The notes beneath the pieces are model-generated. The model was not told the DNA's origin. It worked only from the letters and a program-made list of their open reading frames with translations, and made no database searches. Shown here in pieces: positions 29,566 to 37,512 of a stretch of 64,000 bases of DNA; position 1 is the stretch's first letter, and each line of letters starts with the position of its first letter. Where the stretch lies: the NCBI RefSeq assembly GCF_030758755.1, contig NZ_CP132387.1:992001-1056000 (forward strand), read 5' to 3'. This stretch comes from Bartonella apihabitans (lineage in GTDB: Bacteria > Pseudomonadota > Alphaproteobacteria > Rhizobiales > Rhizobiaceae). Position numbers and translations under genes: made by a program.

Positions 29566-29898
29566 ATGCATAGCAAGGGTAGAGGGACAGATGGCAAAAA
29601 TACACTGAGAGAGCGGATTGAAAAGGCGAATAAATATTTTGAACGGTTTCGTCGTGATGGAGTACTTAACCAAGTCAATGACCATTCGGTAGCCGCAGAT
29701 GATGGAAGAACGGCTTTCAATGTGATTTCACAGGTTGATCTTGAAATTATTGCGAAAGCTTCTCAATATTCTCTTGTCTGCTTTGGCGAAGGTTTTATGC
29801 ACGACGCGTCTATGATGTTCGGTGTATCAGGTAGAGAAAACGACAAAGGGGAAGCGGAGTTCCGGTACAGCGCAGGTGAAAGCCGTTATGCCGCTTGA
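29566..29898 (+). CDS. Small hypothetical protein
   Basis: Open frame of 110 residues that begins seven bases after the dead hpaF gene. I do not recognise the family. The N-terminal third is charged and helical (LRERIEKANKYFERFRRDG), the middle contains NVISQVDLEIIAKASQYSLV and there is no signal peptide or membrane segment. The ATG at 29566 lacks a ribosome site. Codon use looks like that of the neighbours, so it may be a real gene or a fragment of a larger lost one. Confidence 0.45.
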   Translation: MHSKGRGTDGKNTLRERIEKANKYFERFRRDGVLNQVNDHSVAADDGRTAFNVISQVDLEIIAKASQYSLVCFGEGFMHDASMMFGVSGRENDKGEAEFRYSAGESRYAA

Positions 29899-29997
29899 AT
29901 AAAGAGGTTAAAGATCCAGTCTCATATGCGAAAGAGAATGATTGCCGACTGGATTAACGCATTTTCTTACCGGAAAACAAAACACAAAAGCAGTGAG

Positions 29998-30486
29998 CTA
30001 CTTTTCTTTGGGCTGGCCAGCGTTTTCTTCTATTATTTTATGGATAATTGGGCCAGCCAGTTTAGCTTTTTCTATAAATTCACCAAGCAATTTATGCAAT
30101 TCTGACAAATTCTCTCGGACGAAAGCCCGACTTATTTCATTATATATCAGCTCGGAACCAACTCCGACTTCCTCAATGAGGTCGGAACCCGTTTTGCTTA
30201 TCATCACCATTAAACGTCGTCCATCTTCCGGGCTAGTCCACCTTTTTATTAACTTGCGGTCTTCAAGATCACGTAAAATGCGCGTAAGCGAAGGCCCTAG
30301 AATGACAGTTGCGTCAGCTAAGTCGGTGGTGGAAATTTCATCTACCGCTGTCAGGGCTCGCAACACGCGCCACTGCTGTTCTGTTAGATTGAAATTCCGC
30401 AAATGCGGCCGAAAATATTCCATAATCGCTTCGCGCGCTGAAAGGAGAGCCATAGGAGTCGATTTCTGGAATGATCGAAGTGTCAT
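29998..30486 (-). CDS. hpaR: MarR family regulator, HpaR type
   Basis: Winged-helix repressor of 162 residues that matches HpaR, the regulator of homoprotocatechuate catabolism. The DNA-binding part is LTEQQWRVLRALTAVDEIST, TTDLADATVILGPSLTRILRD and the wing RWTSPEDGRRLMVMIS. The ATG at 30486 is chosen because MTLRSFQKSTPMALLSARE matches the family start; an upstream ATG at 30543 would add 19 unlike residues. It faces the hpaF remnant (convergent) and no intact catabolic gene is near, so it may be an orphan left after loss of its pathway or now control other genes. Confidence 0.85.
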   Translation of the reverse strand: MTLRSFQKSTPMALLSAREAIMEYFRPHLRNFNLTEQQWRVLRALTAVDEISTTDLADATVILGPSLTRILRDLEDRKLIKRWTSPEDGRRLMVMISKTGSDLIEEVGVGSELIYNEISRAFVRENLSELHKLLGEFIEKAKLAGPIIHKIIEENAGQPKEK

Positions 30487-30676
30487 TTTATTAATCTCGA
30501 TGTTGGATGGCACGCATATAAATCGCGAACAATAAAATTGCAAATTGTGCGATCGGTCAGAAGGAGCTCTTGTTCTGTTGTCACAGTGCCGTAATCACTA
30601 TGCGCCGGGAGATCGTTCTCTTATTTGTCCATTTATTGCATAAGATATATTATGGAACTTTTTATATCGGGCACGA

Positions 30677-30757
30677 GAGACGGGGACGCTGATCGTTGAT
30701 CAAATCTGCAATAAAAAAGCCCCGAAAATAATCAAGCTTTTTATCGATCACCGTCTC
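30677..30757. other. Nested inverted repeats, possible structured RNA
   Basis: GAGACGG (30677-30683) pairs with CCGTCTC (30751-30757) and, after a six-base bulge, TGATCG (30690-30695) pairs with CGATCA (30745-30750). Inside, AAAAAGC (30714-30720) pairs with GCTTTTT (30736-30742). Together these give an 80-base, two-level fold in sequence with no gene. Confidence 0.4.
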
Positions 30758-31429
30758 GACACAAATTACTCACTATGCCCGTCTCAACGCTCTTTCCGAT
30801 TTTGCGTATGAAATCGGGATGTAAGATACAAGGTATATGCACGATAATATGGAAAATTGCACGATAATTTTGTCTCTCAATAAATTTTGATAAGTTTGGA
30901 TTATCAGACCTAACCTATTACGTTGAACGTTGATTTCGACGTGTTCACAAAAACCGGGTCGACAATGACAGATTGGCACTTTACGTGAATTTTACATGTA
31001 GCAGAATGTTAGTACCCAAAGATAATTCGATATATGTTACCGGCCACGCTGTTTGAATGGGTTGCAAGGGCAAAATGTTATAGGAAGCAACGATAGATGC
31101 TCTCCAAATCCGCGATTATGATTGGGACATGGTGTTAATTGCCTTAACGCATTTCAGATTCTTCAAAAATTTGCTTCAACGCCGACAACAAATCAATGCG
31201 GCTTGATCCGTGATAATGTACGCTTTCTCGATGACCGTAATTTCGCACAATTATCGATTTACAAGCTAAAAAAATACGATGAAAATTTGCGGTGAGACTA
31301 CTCAACCTCTGAAGAGGCGGGTATAAAGCAATATGGAAAGACAATTTTATAATATATAACGCCGAAAATAGAAGATAGAGTTGCCAATAATTGAGCGTTG
31401 GAAGAGCTTTTGATACGAACTGACGCTTG

Positions 31430-31448
31430 CCCCCCCTTCCCCTTCCCC
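31430..31448 (-). other. G-rich tract on the minus strand, possible G-quadruplex
   Basis: The plus strand has C7-TT-C4-TT-C4; the minus strand therefore has GGGG-AA-GGGG-AA-GGGGGGG, enough for four G-tracts with very short loops. It is isolated in AT-rich, gene-free DNA. Confidence 0.55.
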
Positions 31449-32168
31449 TTTACGCCTTTCGCATTCATGCGCATCAAGCTTTAAATTTGAGGTTTGAACG
31501 CGGGAATTTTTAGCATTTAACTTAATTTACATGACTGTAAGAACCGGCCATTTTTGCGCTTTTGTTTCACGAAGATCATACACTGACACTAAACACCTTG
31601 CTTTCTATGTTCATGAACAAAGCAAATTACTGAGACGAACCCACAGCTATGCCAAAACCTATTCCAAGTCGTTCGAACGCAATCATTTCTGCCTAGCTTT
31701 TCGCAAATTGTTATAGTTAGGGCAGTCGATTGACTGATCTGGGGGAGGTAAAACTCGTCGTCAGCATGAAATTACCTGATCACGCCTCTGATTAATTGGG
31801 CTGCAAGGTTTTCCAATTAAATGATGTCCTTATATCGTTCGCACCTCAACATGATATATCCGGCTCTATTTTTATCGAAAAATCAATCCGTTGAACAATC
31901 ATTCTTAACAAATATCTAAATATGCACAAGGAAAGACGCTTGGAGAGTGAAATCCTCACGGGCATAGAGTTAAATCCTGTTCAAACAGGAATTTCGACCA
32001 AACATTTTAGTTTAATGCACACTTTTGTATTTGCTTTTTTAAAACCGTTTATATCGTCTATTTTTATTAAGTTAAAACAATCGGACTCTGGATAAAATAA
32101 GTCAGTTATTTCAGGACAAACTCCCACTTTATAAATTATCGCGCGCGAAAAACGTTTAAATGCTTGTA

Positions 32169-32209
32169 GAACATTAATAGAACATATAGTGTATGTTCTG
32201 GTTTTGTTT
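32169..32209 (+). promoter_or_regulatory. LexA (SOS) boxes upstream of lexA
   Basis: GAAC-ATTAATA-GAAC (32169-32183) is an exact reverse complement of the alphaproteobacterial direct-repeat SOS box GTTC-N7-GTTC. Twelve bases later, GTTC-TGGTTTT-GTTT (32195-32209) is a second site in the other orientation with one mismatch. Both lie 30-70 bases before the lexA ATG, as expected for autoregulation. Confidence 0.8.
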
Positions 32210-32238
32210 CTCATTGATTCGTGTTATTGGAGAGTTTT

Positions 32239-32958
32239 ATGTTAACCCGCAAGCAGTATGAATTGCTTCTGTTTATTCATAACCGCCTAAAAGAAACCGG
32301 CATTCCCCCTTCATATGACGAGATGAAAGAAGCATTGGATCTGGCATCGAAGTCGGGCATTCACCGGTTGATTACAGCTTTGGAAGAACGCGGCTTCATT
32401 CGGCGCCTCCCTAACCGCGCACGTGCTTTGGAAGTTTTGAAACTGCCTGAATCCATGGTGCCTCCGGTGAATACTGTACGTAAATTTTCTCCAAACGTTA
32501 TCGAAGGCACGAAGAACAAACCCTTTAAAAATGTCATTGCGAAAGAGCTCAATGATGGCGAAAGTGGTCCGGCTGCCAATGTAAATGTTCCGGTTATGGG
32601 GCGTATTGCTGCTGGGGTTCCTATCTCGGCCATTCAAAACCAGACTAACATGCTTTCATTGCCTCCGGATATGGTCGGGAGCGGTGAACATTATGCTTTG
32701 GAAGTTAAAGGGGATTCCATGATCAATGCCGGAATTTTTGATGGTGATACGGTGATTATCAAACGTGGAAATACCGCAAATCCGGGAGAAATTATTGTTG
32801 CTCTCGTTGATGACGAGGAAGCAACGCTGAAACGTTATAGAAGAAAAGGCGCCTCAATTGCTCTTGAAGCGGCCAATCCTGCCTATGAGACAAGAATATT
32901 CGGTCCCGACCGTATCAAAATTCAAGGAAAACTGGTCGGGTTGATACGGCGCTACTGA
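32239..32958 (+). CDS. lexA: LexA repressor
   Basis: SOS master repressor of 239 residues. The winged-helix domain starts [20 protein letters not shown] and has the recognition region [17 protein letters not shown]. The autocleavage Ala-Gly bond is in [10 protein letters not shown], the catalytic Ser in GDSMINAGI and the Lys in TVIIKRGN. The ATG at 32239 has a GGAGAG ribosome site; an upstream in-frame start at 32221 is less likely. Two LexA boxes lie upstream, so it represses itself. The last 16 bases of the gene are copied just downstream (see the direct repeat). Confidence 0.96.
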   Translation: MLTRKQYELLLFIHNRLKETGIPPSYDEMKEALDLASKSGIHRLITALEERGFIRRLPNRARALEVLKLPESMVPPVNTVRKFSPNVIEGTKNKPFKNVIAKELNDGESGPAANVNVPVMGRIAAGVPISAIQNQTNMLSLPPDMVGSGEHYALEVKGDSMINAGIFDGDTVIIKRGNTANPGEIIVALVDDEEATLKRYRRKGASIALEAANPAYETRIFGPDRIKIQGKLVGLIRRY

Positions 32959-32976
32959 CAGGTTGATACGGCGCTA
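32939..32976. repeat. 16-bp direct repeat at the 3' end of lexA
   Basis: GGTTGATACGGCGCTA occurs at 32939-32954, ending in the last lexA codons, and again at 32961-32976, beyond the stop. A 22-base unit seems to have been duplicated. Confidence 0.9.
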
Positions 32977-33337
32977 GCGATTAGTATAATTCAGCTCATG
33001 AACGACAACAGCCGACACACTCTGTTTAAGATTGATAATTGACGAAAGTTTAATGTTGATAATTATCGAAGCGGTTTAAAATGACCGGTTTTTGACAGCG
33101 ATGTTTACCACAGGAATTATGACAAATTGGCCGCTCAACCAATAAGCGTGAAATTTGGTACCAATTTATGCGGCTTTGTGGCAGTCCGGTGATGTTTTGA
33201 TCGTCAATAACAAGGATTGATTGTTTTGAACCGTGATGTTTATGGTGTTTTCAGCGTTTGGGGCTTGCCTTTTTAATAAAAGAGATTAGGCCACCACAAA
33301 ACGTGTTTTGGAATTTCGGATATTTGCAGGAAATAAT
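32977..33337. other. Intergenic region between lexA and rimO
   Basis: About 360 bases with no supported gene or clear structure; it carries the rimO ribosome site AGGAA at 33328-33333. Confidence 0.4.
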
Positions 33338-34650
33338 ATGTCAGCTCCACGTGTCAGTTTTGTATCTTTGGGGTGCCTAAAGCGCTAGTAGATTCTGAAC
33401 GCATTATAACAAAATTACGATCTGAAGGTTACGAAATCGCTCCCAAGCATGACGGTGCCGATCTGGTAATTGTCAATACATGTGCTTTTATCGATTCTGC
33501 ACGCAATGAATCGCTCGCCAATATTGGGGAAGCTTTGAATAAAAATGGTAAAGTCATAGTGACTGGTTGCCTCGGTGCAGAGCCGGAAGTGGTAACCAGA
33601 ACTTATCCGAACGTCTTGGCGATAACTGGACCACAAGCTTATGAAAGCGTAATGGAAGCAGTCCATAAAGTTGCTCCACCCGTTCATGATCCTTTTGTTG
33701 ATCTTGTTCCGCCGCAAGGCATTCGTTTGACACCGCGTCATTATGCTTATTTAAAAATATCCGAAGGTTGTTCCAATCATTGTAGCTTCTGTATTATTCC
33801 CCAATTGCGAGGAAAGCTCGTTTCGCGACCAGCGTCAAATGTTTTACGGGAAGCAGAAAGACTGGTAAATGCGGGCGTAAAGGAATTACTGGTCATTTCG
33901 CAGGATACGAGTGCTTACGGGCAGGATCTGAAATATAGCGAAAGTGTCTGGAAAGACCATTCGGTGCGTGCGCGTTTTTATGATCTCGCCAAAGAACTTG
34001 GAGAGCTGGGTGTCTGGATCCGTATGCACTATGTATACCCCTACCCTCATGTTGATGATGTCATTGAACTCATGGCCGAAGGTAAGATACTTCCATATCT
34101 CGATATTCCTTTTCAGCATGCGTCTCCTACAGTGCTTCGTAATATGAAGCGCCCTGCACATCTTGAAAAAATTAATAAACGCATTGAAAAATGGCGTTCT
34201 ATTTGTCCGGATATTGCTTTGCGTTCAACATTCATTGTCGGTTTTCCCGGAGAAACGGAAGAAGATTTTCAATTGCTTCTGGACTGGATGAGCGAGGTAA
34301 AAATAGATCGTGCGGGCTGCTTCAAATATGAGGCTGTAGAAGGTGCTGCAGCTAACGACCTCGATTTGGAAATTATTCCTGAAGAAATAAAGGAAAGTCG
34401 GTGGAAACGTTTTATGGCACATCAAAAAACAATTTCCGCCCAGCTTCTGAAGAAAAAAATCGGTAAACGGTTACAGGTGCTTGTTGACGAAAGTGATGGA
34501 CATAAAGGCATCGGGCGTACAAAATATGACGCTCCTGAAGTGGATGGCGTTGTACATTTGACATCCCGTCGTCCAATCCGAACCGGAGAATTGGTAACGG
34601 TAAAAATCGAACAATCTGATGATTATGACCTTTATGGTATGATTGTCTAG
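33338..34650 (+). CDS. rimO: Ribosomal protein S12 methylthiotransferase RimO (one-base deletion at 33376-33377)
   Basis: Radical-SAM enzyme that adds a methylthio group to an Asp of ribosomal protein S12. The true start is ATG 33338 ([13 protein letters not shown]) with an AGGAA site. The frame breaks after the first conserved Cys: TGC-CTA should be TGC-CCT-A, giving [13 protein letters not shown]; restoring one C at 33376-33377 yields 437 residues. The N-terminal MTTase domain (remaining Cys in NTCAF and VTGCLGAE), the radical-SAM cluster motif CSNHCSFC near residue 150, and the C-terminal TRAM domain are present. Without the correction, translation from a downstream start would lack the first cluster Cys. 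Confidence 0.93.
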
Positions 34651-34763
34651 AAAATACGCTAGAGTTGTTATTTGACAAGCTCTTTTGTTTCTATGAATGA
34701 TAGAGGCAACCTTTATAGTTTTCAGTATAAAAAGTTTTGTGGTGTTTTCGTAATGCGATAAAT

Positions 34764-35510
34764 ATGACAACCAGTGATAAAGACGAACCACAGTTTTTTT
34801 TGACAGCTCCGGCACCCTGCCCTTATTTGGCCGGACGTTTGGAGAGAAAAGTATTTACCTATCTTGTCGGCCCGTATTCGATAGAAAAAAATACTGTTTT
34901 GACACAAAGCGGGTTCCGGAGATCGCAAAATATTGCTTATCGGCCGGTTTGTGATGGCTGTAATGCATGTGTGTCCGTTCGTATCCTTGTGAATGATTTC
35001 GTTCAAGACAGAACGATGAAACGAATTGTCAAGAAAAATCGGGAACTGGTTGGTCAGGTTTGTCCTCCCAAGGCAACGGTCGAGCAATATTCGCTTTTTA
35101 AACATTATCTCGAAAAACGTCATGATGATGGTGGAATGAGCAAGATGACATTTCAGGACTATCAAATGATGGTCGAAGACACGGAAGTCGACACATCGCT
35201 CATTGAATATAGGCGGAAACCGTCAAACGGGAGAAATGGAGATGACAAGTCCAGACTACTAGCCGGTGCATTGACCGATAAAGTAGAAGATGGATTATCA
35301 ATGGTCTATTCATTTTTTTCACCGGAGGAAAAGCGGTCTTCTCTTGGCGTTTTTATGATTCTCGATCACATCGAACGGGCAAAACGCCTTGGTCTTCCTT
35401 ATGTCTATCTTGGCTATTGGGTTAAAGGGGCGAGGAAAATGAACTATAAATCGCGTTATCAACCGCAAGAGCATCTAACTTCTCTAGGATGGAGACGGAT
35501 GGAAAAATAG
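34764..35510 (+). CDS. bpt: Aspartate/glutamate leucyltransferase (bacterial protein transferase)
   Basis: N-end-rule enzyme that moves Leu from Leu-tRNA onto proteins starting with Asp or Glu, marking them for ClpAP. 248 residues from ATG 34764. The N-terminal ATE domain has [15 protein letters not shown] and the [16 protein letters not shown]ys motif; the C-terminal part has [14 protein letters not shown] [17 protein letters not shown] and [10 protein letters not shown]. An in-frame start at 34737 would add nine residues without a ribosome site. Recalled relatives have parC directly next to this gene; here queC-queF lies between. Confidence 0.92.
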   Translation: MTTSDKDEPQFFLTAPAPCPYLAGRLERKVFTYLVGPYSIEKNTVLTQSGFRRSQNIAYRPVCDGCNACVSVRILVNDFVQDRTMKRIVKKNRELVGQVCPPKATVEQYSLFKHYLEKRHDDGGMSKMTFQDYQMMVEDTEVDTSLIEYRRKPSNGRNGDDKSRLLAGALTDKVEDGLSMVYSFFSPEEKRSSLGVFMILDHIERAKRLGLPYVYLGYWVKGARKMNYKSRYQPQEHLTSLGWRRMEK

Positions 35511-36165
35511 ACCGGCTTATGTTTTCCGACGGGTGGCAAATCCACAATAATGTAGGAGAAAGTGCGGCTCGGGGATATGTTTAACGGGAATTACAGCTTA
35601 TTCGCTGCGCCGGAATGTTTTGATCAAAGAAACATATTTCAATAGGTCAAATGCCTTGAAAATAACAGGCCGGCCTTGAAATACTCAGGAATATTCCGAA
35701 AACAGAGTAGATTATCTTGCTATTGATGTGAATGAATGTCCTAATTCTTCTTAACATCAAAAGGCGGGATATTTCCGGTGTTAATTGTCCCGAATTCAAT
35801 TTTGCTCAAATTTAGCAAAACGTGCAGGTAATGAATAATGAGGCTCCTGCCCTTCAATACCATGTTGCAACCCAAATAACCCGTTTTTTACCTAACGATC
35901 AAGAACCAAGAGCTTCATTCAGTAATCCATATAATGTCTTTTAGACAAATATCCGGCGGCTATTTGTTTTAAATCTTTTTTGGCGAAAGAAAGATTGTTG
36001 CTTAAAACCTCGATCATAAAAATCCGGTCAAAATATACCACATTGTCGTTGGAATATTGAAAAATATAAAAAATTACCTGTTCTGGAAATATCTTTTTAC
36101 AAAGGGAAAAAATTGACCCTATTGAGCCTTTACAGTCGTTAGCCTCTTTGGTAGCAAGGGCATAT
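35511..36165. other. Intergenic region upstream of the queC leader
   Basis: About 650 bases with no supported gene. It should contain the promoter for the preQ1 leader and queCF. No protein remnant recognised. Confidence 0.4.
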
Positions 36166-36201
36166 ACCGGTCGCAGCCCACCCGGTTTTTTAAAACAAGG
36201 G
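36166..36201 (+). promoter_or_regulatory. PreQ1 class I riboswitch controlling queC-queF
   Basis: A 5-bp stem ACCGG (36166-36170) / CCGGT (36182-36186) encloses the C-rich loop TCGCAGCCCAC, followed by an A-rich tail AAAACAAGG. This is the H-type pseudoknot layout of the small preQ1-I aptamer, where the tail docks with the loop. The tail runs straight into AGGGA, the ribosome site for the queC ATG at 36207, so ligand binding would hide it: translational OFF control by preQ1, the product of QueF. I see this by pattern; no covariance search was run. Confidence 0.8.
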
Positions 36202-36206
36202 ACAAA

Positions 36207-36911
36207 ATGAAAACCTATCTTATCTGTTCAGGCGGATTGGATTCCGTCACACTTGCCTATCGCCTTGCGCATCAACAAAGCCTCAAAGGCGTAATCTCCT
36301 TCGACTATGGCCAGCGGCATAAGAAAGAGCTCGTTTTCGCTCAAAAATGTGCTTCACGGCTTGGAGCCGACTATTATCCGATTGATATATCCGCAATTGG
36401 AAAAAATCTTTCCGGATCGTCACTTACGGATGATATTGCTGTTCCTGATGGTTATTACGCCGAAGAAAACATGAAATCGACTGTTGTTCCCAATCGAAAT
36501 GCTGTCTTCCTCTCGATAGCCTTCGCTATTGCAGCGGCAAAACACGGAGATAGCGTCGCGATTGCCGTACACGGTGGAGACCATTTTATTTACGCCGATT
36601 GTCGTGCAGATTTTATCAATGCATTCAATAAAATGGAACAATTATCTCTGGAAGGACAATGTCAATTATTAACCCCTTATGTTGATGAGGATAAATCGGC
36701 AATTGTAAAAGATGGTGTGAAATATAACGTTCCTTTTGAAGATACCTGGTCATGCTATAAAGGAGGCGAACACCATTGCGGCCGTTGCGGCACATGTGTC
36801 GAACGGCGGGAGGCCTTTGCCTTGGCAGGTGTAGACGATCCGACAATATATGAGGACAATTCATTCTGGATTGAAGCAGTCAATCGCAACAAAGCGAAAA
36901 AGCTCCGGTAG
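36207..36911 (+). CDS. queC: 7-cyano-7-deazaguanine (preQ0) synthase
   Basis: ATP-dependent enzyme that makes preQ0 from carboxy-deazaguanine in queuosine biosynthesis. 234 residues; the PP-loop motif is CSGGLDSVTLAY near residue 8, with FDYGQRHKKE, VPNRNAVFLS and the zinc-binding CYKGGEHHCGRCGTCVERR near the C-terminus. It is read just after the preQ1 riboswitch and 39 bases ahead of queF. The queD and queE genes for earlier steps are not in this window. Confidence 0.96.
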   Translation: MKTYLICSGGLDSVTLAYRLAHQQSLKGVISFDYGQRHKKELVFAQKCASRLGADYYPIDISAIGKNLSGSSLTDDIAVPDGYYAEENMKSTVVPNRNAVFLSIAFAIAAAKHGDSVAIAVHGGDHFIYADCRADFINAFNKMEQLSLEGQCQLLTPYVDEDKSAIVKDGVKYNVPFEDTWSCYKGGEHHCGRCGTCVERREAFALAGVDDPTIYEDNSFWIEAVNRNKAKKLR

Positions 36912-36950
36912 CATTTCTTAGAAAACCAACTTTTTCTCAAGGACAATTCA

Positions 36951-37421
36951 ATGGCATCCGATCATTCAATTTACGAGAATCTAAAGCAATTAGGAAAAAA
37001 GACGCCTTTTCCGGAATCTCCCGAAAAAGCGGTATTGGAGCGTGTTCCCAATCCTCAGGCAGATGTAAAATACTGTGTCCGCTTTACAGCACCTGAATTT
37101 ACATCACTTTGTCCGATCACAAGCCAACCGGATTTTGCTTATCTGATGATCGATTATGTGCCCCATGAATGGCTGGTCGAGAGCAAGTCGCTAAAACTAT
37201 ATTTGGGGTCTTTCCGTAATCATGGCGCTTTTCATGAAGATTGTACGGTCACGATAGCACGTCGCCTCGTGGAACTTTTGTCACCCCATTGGTTGCGCAT
37301 TGGGGGGTATTGGTATCCTCGTGGTGGCATACCAATTGATGTCTTCTGGCAAACAGGAAAAGCGCCTGACGACGTTTGGATTCCCGAGCAAAACGTTTCC
37401 AATTATCGCGGTCGCGGTTGA
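36951..37421 (+). CDS. queF: NADPH-dependent 7-cyano-7-deazaguanine reductase
   Basis: Reduces the nitrile of preQ0 to preQ1, the riboswitch ligand. 156 residues, the single-domain (type I, YkvM-like) form. The catalytic Cys is in [11 protein letters not shown] near residue 55, the family motif is [16 protein letters not shown] near residue 78, and HEDCT supplies the substrate-binding Glu/His. Forms a two-gene unit with queC. Strand-converges with parC; the gap has A/T-rich runs but no convincing terminator. Confidence 0.96.
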   Translation: MASDHSIYENLKQLGKKTPFPESPEKAVLERVPNPQADVKYCVRFTAPEFTSLCPITSQPDFAYLMIDYVPHEWLVESKSLKLYLGSFRNHGAFHEDCTVTIARRLVELLSPHWLRIGGYWYPRGGIPIDVFWQTGKAPDDVWIPEQNVSNYRGRG

Positions 37422-37512
37422 TAAAAACTTTAAAAAAACTTTTTAGAAGAGGGAAAAATAACGTTTTTTGCATCTTCACTTAATGAAACGAGCGTTTTGT
37501 ATTATCTCGGAA

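Larger units (their letters stand above)
30487..32168. other. Gene-poor 1.7-kb region between hpaR and lexA
   Basis: No convincing gene in either strand. Short frames exist (for example 60-77 codons at 30773-30979, 31144-31344, 31531-31716 and 31981-32214) but none has a family match, ribosome site or good codon pattern. On the plus strand near 31160-31270 a frame reads LIRDNVRFLDDRNFAQLSIY, perhaps a gene scrap. Two structural elements are listed separately (30677-30757 and 31430-31448). The region reads as eroded sequence. Confidence 0.5.

Noticed and set aside
30999-31100. Possible enzyme remnant reading LVPKDNSIYVTGHAV
   Set aside because: Too short and broken to assign to any family by eye.
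31981-32214. Minus-strand frame of 77 codons upstream of lexA
   Set aside because: It overlaps the LexA boxes, has no ribosome site or family match, and is AT-rich by composition.
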